The notes beneath the pieces are model-generated. The model was not told where the DNA came from. It was given only the letters and a program-made list of their open reading frames with translations, and searched no databases. This document shows, one piece after another, positions 26,101 through 38,100 of a stretch of 64,000 nucleotides of DNA (its first letter is position 1; the number at the start of each line of letters is the position of its first letter). This DNA is from Aplidium turbinatum (lineage: Eukaryota > Chordata > Ascidiacea > Aplousobranchia > Polyclinidae). A program made the position numbers and the translations under genes. The stretch is taken from contig OU964923.1 in NCBI GenBank assembly GCA_918807975.1, positions 27,137,235 to 27,201,234 of the forward strand, in the 5' to 3' direction.

Positions 26101-29100
26101 TAGAAAATAACCTTATTGATTTTTTTTATTTGTAAGTTATTATCGTAATAAGCCTTTGATGGCCTGAGGCTGCCAATCTAAATACTGATCAGTATCTTAA
26201 CCACCGACTGTTTCTGCTTCAGATGCAAATTCACAGCAAACTACGATATGTAGAGCAGAAGACTGGACGGACTACTTTGATGGGGATGATCCCACTGGTA
26301 GAGGAGACTTTGAAACTCTTGACATACTCAACAAAAAGTACCCCGAGGAGATCTGCTCCAATCCAATTGCTGCAGAGGGAAGAGTAAAAGGAAACACGAA
26401 CGATAATTCTCTTTCTGGTCAGAACGTAGTGGTCACGAAAACCGGACTCGTTTGCAAAAACATTAACCAAAATTGTCGCGATTATGAAGTCAGGTTCTGT
26501 TGTCCAAAAAGTAAGTTGTAAGCAACAAATTAAAGTAATTCCTCTCGATTGTTGAAACTCAACTAAAAGTGGGATCATTAAGGGAAAAGTGGAAACATGT
26601 AGCGTACTTAGTTTCCAACTTTATAGAATGTGTATTGTGTAGCCTACTTTAATATAATAAAATTTGATAATATGTTTTATTTAATATATTAATATAATAT
26701 TAATTAATTTTATATGATTACGGATAGTTGGTGGCGGAGTTATACAAATTTTAACACAAAACAATTTTATCGGTTTCGTAGGCTATTTGGTTTTAGACAC
26801 TTGACAAGTTACAGACAATAGGCTTTATAGTAGAATTTGAATAATCCACCAATTTTTATTTTTGTGTTGTTGAAGATAACTCCTGTGGCGTATTAATTGT
26901 TGCACTGCAATTATTTTTTGCATAGTTCCAGAATGTGTGAATGGGGAATGGACGTCTTTCCTCGACAGTGACGATCCAACTGGGCGGTGCGATTGTGAAT
27001 TGCTGCCGAAGTTGCGTTTCAAGTATGGGGACAAAATTTGTGAAAAGCCAACTGCAATTGACGCCAGAAGAGTAGCTGATCAAGAGCACTGGCATTATAC
27101 TGATTTTGTGTCAGCCATTGATATTAATTTAGAAAGAGGGTTTCGGTGTGACAATACATTGGACAGAAAATGTGATGACTTTGAAATTCGCCTGTGTTGT
27201 CCCAAAGGTGAGTGTAGATAGGCTTACTACCAAAGTTATTTTTGTAATAATTTAATGTAACGACAGGTTCTAAGATGTGATTTTTAGCTTTTATTTTTAT
27301 TGAAGTAAAAGATATATTGGGTCAATATGTACTGGGCCCAAACAAATAGATGAAATGTTAGGTAGTTGATAGGTATAGCATCAATAGAAAATTCAACGTT
27401 TACTCGGAGTTGAGTATTCTTTCACTATTTACTTCACTGTGTAGATTCTAACGATCTTTATACCTTTTCTAACGATCTTCTTTCACTATCTTTATACCTT
27501 TGTTTCCCATTGCAGTTATCAAGCAACAATGCGGACCTAACGATTGGACTGCTTGGTTAAATTGCGACACTCCGTATGGCCTTGGAGACATTGAGACGAT
27601 TGATGCCATAAATGAGCGCTATCCTGAATCTATATCATGCACAAAACCCGCTGCGATTGAGATAAGAACCGCTGACGATGGAGTCCTTTACAATCCTCAA
27701 ACCCCTGCCTGGAACATCAGAGCCAGTCCAACATATGGTTTTAGTTGTTATAACGAACCTCATATGCAATGTCGAGACTTCACTGTCAGATTTTGCTGCC
27801 CGAAAGGTGAGAATACTATCTTTTTAACTAGCTACGCTATATGTTAAGTGAAATCAAGTAAATTGGCACAAGCACCAAAAGCATTAGGAAATACTTTATA
27901 AATATAAATGCTTTGACCAAAATAAGTAGCCTACGCTAGAGTAATCTAATGTTGATCTAGGCTACAGTACTGTTAACTCTTGTGATGTTGCTTAGTTTTA
28001 GCTTATATGACTCAAATATGACCGCACTAAAATGAGCGAGTTTTGGAGAAGTGTCAAAGGTTTTTCATTCTTTTTGAAATCATCTGTTTCATAATAAAAA
28101 ATTTTCTACGTTGACTGCGACTGTGATATGAAGACATTGAATTGAGCCAGATAGAGAATACAATAAGCAAAATACAACGCCCATGTTTTTTTTTAGTTTC
28201 GTGCTGGGTTCGCTGTTTATCTAAAGAAAAAATTTTCTATGGTTCAATCAAATGTTGGTTAGATCATAAAATTGTATCTTTATAAGTCAAATTTTTGAAC
28301 GTTTACTGTAGTTCAATGCAATCTTAATAAGTAGGTCAAGAGTGTAAGATGTATATTTTACTTTGCCAAAGTCTATTAATTTGCCATGTCGGCTAATCGA
28401 GATGTAGATTATGGTTGGGAGGATTTATTTAATTTCCCTGTCTGCTGTACAAAATATAACGGAAATTGACTCACCGTATTATCTTGATCAACGCAACTCC
28501 TGGAAATTGCTGTCAGATTTTCATAAAAAGAATTGCAAAAATAATCACTGCGGTAGGCTAATACAGGAACAGATATAGATTATTATCATATTGGATATCT
28601 GAGCAATCAAAACAAAACACCTACTGTAGCCTACTTTTGCGAGGCTGCTGATTAGTGTATATAAGGCCAACGAAAAAAAGGTGTGTGTTAGAATGAAGTG
28701 AGTTTTGATTTATGTGGAAAGGACCCAATTGGACTTTTGCTCATGTTGCTCATACTGCGCCTGTGTGGCTTAAATGAAAATTAAACAACACAGTGAAACA
28801 CAACACTGCACACCTCCAACGTGTCCTGGGGAACAATCATAATAAATATTCATGGTACCTAAATAACAACTTTGATGTGTGTTTGTATCTGCAATAAGCT
28901 GTTTGAAGAAGCCTCAATGCCAATTCCACATAGGCCTACTAGTTTCATTCAACTGCCTTTTAATGTGTTTTCATTTAGACCAGCGTTTCTCAAAGTGGGC
29001 GAAATCGCCCCCCTGGGGTCGATTTCGAGCGCCAAGGGGGCGAAAAAATCAAAGGGGGTCCTGGAAAACACTTGAAGGGGGCGAATTTATCAAACCACCA

Positions 29101-32100
29101 ATAACAGTTCAACGCGCTAATCAGTTCTATGCACTATATGACTATGGAGAGAGAGAGAAACCTTTTATTTTGTCTGCTGCGAAAAATAGTAGGCTATACA
29201 GTACAAGTATAAACCGGTACAAATATATATTCAACAACAGACAGGATTCACCAACAACAGACTGTGGTAGGCCTACTATAACATACAAAGTTTAATAAAC
29301 CACAAATTCAATTGTGGACATAGAATAACAACATCTCGCAATCTTGCAAAAGTTTACTTTATCACTTGAAGGAGTTGAAGCTATTGAAATCTAATCAATT
29401 CATTGCAAAATTATCTATTATTGTAGCGTCACAGTGCTCTTAGCAAAATATGAAGTTGAAACGTCACAGCGCTCTTTCTTATTCATAGATATTGCAATTG
29501 TTTTGGCGTGCATTACACAGTTTGCAAGACAGACATGCAATATCAGTTGTAATTTTCAGTAGTTTAGGATCAATTTATATCTTTCAACTACTGCAGCGAT
29601 AACACCTGAGCTAGGTTATTCAACCAGTTTATTCATCAGTCCAAGGTCAATGCAAAGCCTCGAAGCCAAGGCTTGACTAGCCGAGGCCAGCCAAACTCGA
29701 GGCTAAGGCCAGAGACCTACGAATTTTATCACTGGTTTTCACCCTCGCAAGTTACGAGTCTCGGGTCAGTGTCAAGCGAAGCAGTCTTAACGGGTCCCAC
29801 GAATTACCCATAAGCCCCATAAGTACCCATAAGTACCCATAAGCACCATAAGTCGCGTCGAATTACCCATAAGTCGCGTCGAATTACCCATAAGCACCAT
29901 AAGTCGCGTCGAATTACCCATAAGCCCCATAAGTCGCGTCGAATTACCCATAAGCCCCATAAGTCGCGTCGAATTACCCAAATGCCCCATAAGTCGCGTC
30001 GAATTACCCATAGGCACCATAAGTAGCATTGAATTAGGCTACCTAAAAGTAACGTCGAATTACCCATAAGCCTGTAGAGTGTAGTCTATAGCCGTCTAGA
30101 AGCCTAGTAGGCCTAGTCGGCTGCATAGCCGATCGAGTGGTGAGGAGCACTGGCTGGGCGTTCCAAAATATAGTTCGACACCGCTCAAGAGCAGGACACT
30201 TGAAGGCATGCCTAAAGGTGGACACGAAGATTGGCTTCGTTGCCTTCCCGTCCGCTTATGTGTAATCTGCAGTTTGCTGCAGCAGATGGAGTGTTTTGTC
30301 CGATAAAACACCTTAACATTGGACAATTTTCCCTATGAACCAGGTGACTGCAGCATAGCAATCGTTCTCGCACTCAGCCAGAGACTTAATTCTTGCTTTA
30401 AACTTGATAATTAAAGAAAAAAAAGAATAATGGCAAGGGTGGGAATCAAACCCGTGTCACCTAATTCAATAGCCTTTGGCTTAACCACTCTGCCACGCAA
30501 GCGCTCGTGAAATCTTCGCTTAATTTGGTTTATATTGGTAATGTTTCGAGAACGCTCACAATATTATCAGTTTGGTTTGTTTTTATTTCTGACCATCACA
30601 ACGAAAAAACAATATACGACAAACTTAGCAGAGGTCTATAAAAGGTAGAATAGACAAAACGCGGACGTTATAACGTGCATGATACCAAAGCAGGACAATC
30701 AGTTTAAGTGACACGATCGCAAGTCGCAACAGCGACTTGCAGATTACATATACGCAATACGCTGACATGAAGGCGTAAGTAATTCCACGTTGCTTATGGG
30801 TAATTCGACGCGAGTCGAATTACCCATAAGCCCCATAAGTGGCGTCGAATTACCCATAAGCTCCATAAGTCGCGTCGAATTACCCAAATGCCCCATAAGT
30901 CGCGTCGAATTACCCATAAGCAACGTGGAATTACTTACGCCTCATGTCAGCGTATATGTAATCTGCAGGTTGCTGTTGCGACCGTGTCATGTTAAACCAT
31001 AGGTTAAACTGATTGTCCTGCTTTGGTATCGTGCACGTTATAACGTCCGCGTTTTGTCGCTTCTAGCTTTTATAGATCTCTGCTAAGTTTGTCGTATATT
31101 GTTTTTTCGTTGTGATGGTCAGAAATAAAAACAAACCAAACTGATAATATTGTGAGCGTTCTCGAAACATTACCCATATAAACCAAATTAAGCGAAGATT
31201 TCACGAGCGCTTGCGTGGCAGAGTGGTTAAGCCAAAGGCTATTGAATTAGGTGACACGGGTTTGATTCCCACCCTTGCCATTATTCTTTTTTTTCTTTAA
31301 TTATCAAGTTTAAAGCGAGAATGAAGTCTCTGGCTGAGTGCGAGAACGATTGCTATGCTGCAGTCACCTGGTACATAGGGAAAATTGTCCAATGTTAAGG
31401 TGTTTTATCGGACAGAACACTCCATCTGCTGCAGCAAACTGCAGATTACACATAAGCGGACGGGAAGGCAACGAAGCCAATCTTCGTGTCCACCTTTAGG
31501 CATGCCTTCAAGTGTCCTGCTCTTGAGCGGTGTCGAACCAGAGGTCGAACTATATTTTGGAACGCCCAGCCAGTGCTCCTCACCACTCGGCTATGCAGCC
31601 GACTACTAGGCTTCTAGACGGCTATAGACTACACTCTACACTATACAGGCTTATGGGTAATTCGACGTTACTTCTAGGTAATTCAATGCTACTTATGGTG
31701 CCTATGGGTAATTCGACGCGACTTATGGGGCTTATGGGTAATTCGACGCGACTTACGGGGCTTATGGGTAATTCGACGCGACTTATGGGGCTTATGGGTA
31801 ATTCGACGCGACTTATGGAGCTTATGGGTAATTCGACGCGACTTATGGGGCTTATGGGTAATTCGACGCGACTTATGGGGCTTATGGGTAATTCGACGCG
31901 ACTTATGGGGCTTATGGGTAATTCGACGCGACTTATGGGTACTTATGGGTAATTCGACGCGACTAATGGAGCTTATGGGTACTTATGGTGCTTATGGGTA
32001 CTTATGGGTAATTCGTGGGACCGGTCTTTAACCAGCATGTACGGTAGTTAGTAGTTGATTACAGTGAATTTAGTAGGTTGCCAGTCAGTAAGTGATAACA

Positions 32101-35100
32101 GGTTTCAATTATAACAGGATTAACAGGCTTCTTAAATAATAATCCAACATTCTCTGCTGATAGTTAGAAACGTTCAACAGCAAAAATCGGGGCTAGACTT
32201 GTCGATGAGTTATAGTGGCAGACAAAGGGAAGTAATAAAGTGGCTTCATAATTAATTTTGATTTGATAGAATTCAGAACTTTATCTCCAATTTTATAGTA
32301 GGCAAAAGCTGTAACAGAAGATTTTAGATATAGACATAGATATTAGATAAAAAGTTTCAGAATAGATTTTAGAAACTAGCCTCAAGAGTGAAATTCAGAA
32401 ATGATCGATACGATTTGTTTTGGTGCCATAGGTTGCTGGCAAATAGGCTATGAGCTTAACTGGAAAGAAGCTAGAATGTGGATTTTGTCGTTTCCTACTT
32501 CATATAGGATGGTTGAAAAGGGGTTTTCGGCTGTGGCATTGATGCTTTTAAAGCAAAGAAATCGCTTGCTAGTTCATCAACGGGGTAATCTTCGACTATC
32601 TTACGAAGATGTCGCCAAACATTTCAAAACTTTGTAAAAGTCGCCAAGCTCATCCATTCCATTGAACATTATCATGGCACAGCCAATTTCGTTGATTAAA
32701 TTCCCAAAACTAAATTTGTCTATCACTCTATTATTAGGCTAATGTTTAATTATTTATTTTACTTGACAGAATTAGGGAGGCGAAATTTTATTTCAATAAA
32801 AAAAAGGGGGCGATGGACTAAAAAAGTTTGAGAAACACTGATTTAGACAGATGATTTTTCAACTTGGTTAGCGAATAATATAGTTGTGTGTTTCTTGCTA
32901 TAATCTTTTCTTCAGATGAAATTGGTTCTTTTCTTTTACTGAAGACACAGTACTTGGTTGAAAACATTTACACTTGTTAAATAGTGTTTAAATTTTCTCA
33001 ATACCGGTGGTGTTAAACGCATGAACAACAATGTTTGACAATTATTTAACTTTGTTGGCTAACAAAAAGGACAATGCAAATACAGAAGCAAAGTAAAAAT
33101 CAGATGAAAGCACTGAAAAAGCAATTTCGATGACATTGAATCTGTTCCCGTTTTTACCTGATATTGAGTGTCATTCCAAGACACAGCCAAGTCGCCTTGA
33201 TAAGAATCTTGACTAATGGAATAATTGACCATCTGTCCGTAAAACGGCAAAATTACTTCTCTACCAAAGTTATAATAAAACTCTTATCCTTTAAAATCGA
33301 TTCTGCACTAATGGTTTCAATCCTGAATTAAAACTGTTGTGATTATTACAGATAATGTTGTGCCTGAATGCACAAACGGAAAATGGACTGACTACTTTGA
33401 TTCAGATAATCCAACGGGCCAAGGGGACTTTGAAACGATTTCATCATTGGAAAAAACCTTTCCTGATCAATTCTGCACTAACCCAATTGCAATAGATGCT
33501 AGACTGGTAGGCACTAACATTCACCATCCAGTCGATGGACGCATCGCTCACTTGAGCATAGAAGATGGATTTTCTTGCAAAACGTCTGACAACAACGCGA
33601 AATGTGGAGATTACGAAGTACGATTTTGTTGCCCCCCACGTAAGTATAAGCTAGTTGCAATAACCAGAGCATTAGCTAGCAAAGAAATTTCACACCCTTT
33701 TTACTCTATCGTTATCAATTATTTACTATATGTACTGTTATCTAAATCTAAGTGCTATGTCATATCAGTAAAACTAATTTTTAAAAAATTCGATTAGGTT
33801 CAATGGTTTCAGGATTCTGCGTTGTAATTATTGTTTGAAAAAAGGCCATGGTAGCAAAAGTTTTGGAAAATACTTGTTTTAAACATACATTGTTGGTTTG
33901 CCAATTGAGAATGCGAAAATCATATAAGGTAAACAATTATTTTATGATTTTACACAGCGTCAGAAAAATGCATTGATGGCCGGTGGACGGACTTCTTTAA
34001 CGTTGACAGTCCAAACGAGGGTGGAGACTTTGAAGATTTGTCAACCCATTACAACATGTTCCCTGATAAACTGTGCCCAAATCCCACAGCAATCGATGTT
34101 CGAACCAGTGCAGGAACATCTTATTCAGTGCAAAATCAAAATGTGCTCATCAGCCTGAAGAAAGGCTTCAGATGTTACAACAATCAACCACCTGGTCAAG
34201 ACTGTTGTGATTATAAAGTCAGATACTGTTGTCCAGGTATATTCAAAGTATTAACACAACCTCGCTTTCATTTTGTACTTTTTTACTACAAGTTGAGGGA
34301 TGGTATAAATTAGGCTCAAAACGCTTTTATTTTTATTGTAAATTGTTTTATCCCAGCTTATTTGTGTTAGGTGAAAAAAGCAACAAAAGCAACAAAAATA
34401 CATGGTTACAAAAATAAGTGGCTGCAAAAATAAGTGGCTACAAAAATAAGTGGCTGCAAAAATAAGTGGCTGCAAAAATAAGTGGCTACAAAAATAAGTG
34501 GCTGCAAAAATAAGTGGCTACAAAAATAAGTGGCTGCAAAATACTTTTTGTTTCTTGAGTTTCAATAGAAACTTTTTTGCAATAATAAAACCAAACAAAA
34601 ACTCCTATATTCAACTTCATAACTTAATTATTATTCTATTCTAGTGTCAATAAAATGACTAGGTAGCATTTCCTTTCAATCTTTATAATACTGCAAAAAC
34701 TTTGGTTTGATTGCAAACGTTAAAATCATAATTTAAGTTTCTTCAGTTATTGTTTGGCTGTCGGTTTAGGTTTTGTTTAACCTGTTTGGCCGTCGTGTTG
34801 GTTCCCATATCATGAACAAACAACGGTCAAACAACGTTTTGTTTAGAAAACTTTTTTGATGGTTCGTTCGTGACAGATACACCCTTTACGACAAATATTC
34901 ATACGACTTTTTCGTGTAAGCCAGACAAATACTGAAGAGATAGAAGCAAAATTGTTCCATTGTGCAATAAAACAGCTTTTACTCTTAATCTTGATGTATT
35001 AATGAAGAGGCACCAGTCACTTAGATCATGCACTGTTCCCAAGTTTTTTATAAGACCTTTAACATCCACACAGTAGACTAAAGAGTGCTCCGCGCAAAAA

Positions 35101-38100
35101 GAGCGAATAAATTCATTTTTACGATGATTATACCAAGTACAGTAATATAAAAGTGGTATCAATGTTGAGCACACGCTTTTTCTTCAGTCTGGATCCAAGA
35201 ATACGAGCAGATTCAAGCAGGTCGGTAGTGACTCTCTAAAAACTTAGGAGCAAAGTGGTTGGAACGCCTGGTTACTCTAATTGAAAAATAAAGAGCCCAA
35301 AATGTACATGAACATGACTTAAATGTCTATATTTCGGGCTGTTTATTTTTTGATAAGAGCAAATTTCTTTGATAAATTCAAGTTTCTAACAAGGTCATTT
35401 AGCTCTGTTCGGCTAAACCGTTGCGGATGCTAATCCCCATCATGCTCATTGTTTGAACATTCTGTCAACTGGCTGTCAGATGAAGACGCAACAATAGGAG
35501 AGATTTTTTGAAGCAGTGTGTAATTCAAAAACTTAAAATCACAAATTGTAAAAAATTCCGAACTGATAGCAAAAAGTGATTTCATATTTGTAATCACCAC
35601 TAGAAACTTATCCCAAAACTGATATTTTTAGCTAGTCGGACCACTCGGCATGCGGCATCTCAGCAAGTACATTTCGGCTACTGCTTAAGTCAGCAAATAA
35701 AATTTGCATCTAGCATCGGACTTGCTTGGTCATCGCTCTCTAAACTGAATTTTTTGACTTGTTACATGGCAAATATCGACTTGGTCAGATTTTACTTGCT
35801 TAGGTTCATCAGTTAGAACATATTTCAGACACTTGCTAAAATGTTGCTAGTTCATTTGTCACTAGTTCAACTGCAATGTTTTGAGTTCACAACTACTGAA
35901 TTGTAGGAGACTCATATTATTATCCAAAAAATAAAAATTATGTCGACCAGAATCATCTAACTGTGGGTTTTAATTTTGCTCAAAGAAACAATAAAAATTA
36001 TAATCATGTTTATTTATTACGTATTTGAAATTTTTGATCCAACCAACTGCAAAATTTTGTGACCTTTGTGAAAAATTAACAAAACTGTTCGCAGATATGA
36101 GTTGCTCTCAGCGCTTTACAAAATAGATTGTGTCCACGTGATCAAAACCGATAGCAGCCTAGAGCAGTGCTTCCCAACCGGTGGGTCACGACCCATTGGT
36201 GGGTCGCGTGGCTATTTCAAGTGGGTCACAAAGCATTTTTAAATGTTACTCAATGTTAAAATTTTCTAAAAAATACCGACATTACTATGGATCTCACAAG
36301 CCTCAGTTTGGTCATGAACAGTACTGCGCCTTCGCCATCGCTACTCTTATCTTCACTTCATTTGTTGATTTTCCATTTTCATGAATTGTGCACCCTGTTT
36401 TCCATTAGATCGGGAAATTATTGCATTATGATTACGTAACAATTATGCAACAATGTAGCAAATATGTAACAATTGTGTTGTGTCCCATTAACTATTTCAG
36501 TACGTACGCCAATAGTAAAGATGCCATGATAAAGATTTCATATCTCATTGTGGGTCGCACAATAAAACTTGCATTAAAAGTGGGTCACAAACTGAAAAAG
36601 GTTGGAAAGCATTGGCCTAGAGCATATGAGGCTTCACAAACTATTCATATTAGAAAAATAGACATCCTTCTACAATTGAAACTTAGTTTGATGACAAATA
36701 AAACTTCTTAACACTCGCGATTCTTTACTTTTCAGAGAAGGCAGAATATGAAGATAAGTGTTCACGTTTGAATGGTACATGGACAAAGTTCTTTGACATT
36801 GATAATCCTTCTTCTTCAACGGACGGCTGTGATTGTGAATTGCTGTCCTCAATAAGAGCGATAGATTCCTCAGTGTGTCAGTTTCCAGTAGCGATTGATG
36901 CTCGTCTACTCAACAATGCAAATTATACCACTGCTCATCAAATAGTTGACTTAAGTCTTTCAGGAGGCTTCAGGTGTCGCAACAGCCAACAACAACCCCC
37001 GGCCACATGTCAAGATTATAAAGTTCGATTTTGTTGCAATGGCGAAAGAGGAAGAGGAGACGGTGGAGGTGGCGGAGGAAGTGGAGGTCGGAGTGGAGGT
37101 AAAGGAGGTGCTAGAGGAAGAGATGGCGGTGTAGCAGGTAACATGACTATGGTTTAACCATATATTTCCAGGGTGGTGCTGATACAACACCCAGCACTTT
37201 GATTCAGAATAATTTTTTTTACTTTTCCTAAGTATTACCGAAATGTATGTTGTTGTTAATAATTGTTAATACTTTCCATGCACACATGTGCATTGTCAAA
37301 TGTAAGCTACTTGCTGAAATTTTGCTAATTTGTTCCTTTTAGAAAAATTCATGTTTTTCTTTATTGCTCATCATGGAGCACAACGCTTGCAAGGTGCTGT
37401 CTGAAAATAACACCACAAAAATGAGTCACTCTTTCTCTTCTTGCTTGTTTTATGCTAAAAAAAACTTTTATCCAAACATGTGCTGCAAAACTTAAATTTC
37501 CCCCAACTAACGTTGCTTACAAAGACATCAGCGTCTAACTTACGTCTAAGTATGTTTGCCAGGTAGCCTACTTTTAGTTTTGCATTGAGAATATTTCAAT
37601 TCTGTTTTGCATTTTTCATTTCAGTATTGGCGACATCCTGCAGCGTCTTTGCAGATCCCCACTTCAAGACTTTTGATGGAAAACATTATGATTTTCAAGG
37701 AGTTTGTAGTTATGATTTGGTTAAAACTACAAACCTATCAATAATACTAGGTCTTATACCGTTTTGCATACAGGTAAACTTCAAATTTTCAAAGTTGTAC
37801 ATAACGTTTTCGTAAAGTGTGATTTTTACAGTGATGTGCGCGCATACAAAAAATATTGACGCCGTCAGCGTAAACGCAAATTTTCGAAAAAGCATACGCC
37901 GTATGCGTCAACATAACTTGTAAAAAAGTTGGCGGCGTCAGCGTCAGCGCATACACTAGCGTTAACTAATTTTGTTTGCTAGGTGCCAAACATTCACACG
38001 TTATAAACCACTCGAAACAAACAAGTTTTATTTCGAATTTCCACGAAGAAACACAAGCATCTGAAAGTGTTCATCTGACATTTTGCTGTGTTTTGGTTCC

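Larger units (their letters stand above)
21812..26862 (+). repeat. Tandem duplication, right copy with two insertions
   Basis: Same unit as 17666-21811, lengthened by a 202-bp insert at 24509 and a LINE at 25207, each with an 11-bp duplication, and by a rearranged hairpin at 23807. At 26862 the sequence returns to that found in gene 1 before exon B, which identifies the right flank as ancestral. Confidence 0.9.
29788..32022. mobile_element. Foldback element with minisatellite ends
   Basis: A palindrome of roughly 1-kb arms centred near 30815. Outer ends are ggtcccacgaattaccc and its inverse. The ends are arrays of a 30-bp unit (gggtaattcgacgcgactta plus tggggcttat), about 6 units left and 9 right, with a short array at the centre. 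Flanks gtcttaac and gtctttaac suggest an aged 8-9 bp target duplication. It carries no transposase. Confidence 0.75.
28981..32840 (+). mobile_element. hAT transposon (ZBED5-like), 3.86 kb, with nested foldback
   Basis: Ends cagcgtttctcaaa and tttgagaaacactg, perfect 8-bp duplications atttagac (28973-28980, 32841-32848). 32401-32634 encodes the transposase C-terminus: Phe-Pro-Thr-Ser-Tyr, Val-Glu-Lys-Gly-Phe-Ser-Ala-Val and Lys-Gln-Arg-Asn-Arg-Leu, as in ZBED5-type hAT proteins. The upstream transposase is missing, and a foldback element occupies the middle. The element is absent from gene 1. Confidence 0.85.

Noticed and set aside
29787-30067. Open frames of repeated Gly-Asn-Ser-Thr-Arg-Leu-Met decapeptide (also 31530-31952)
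   Set aside because: The frame stays open only because the 30-bp minisatellite is divisible by three. It is mirrored in both palindrome arms, and nothing supports a gene.
30431-30505. Functional tRNA-Ser gene
   Set aside because: A and B boxes are recognisable, but acceptor stem and variable arm are not. It is part of a mobile palindrome present as an inverted pair.
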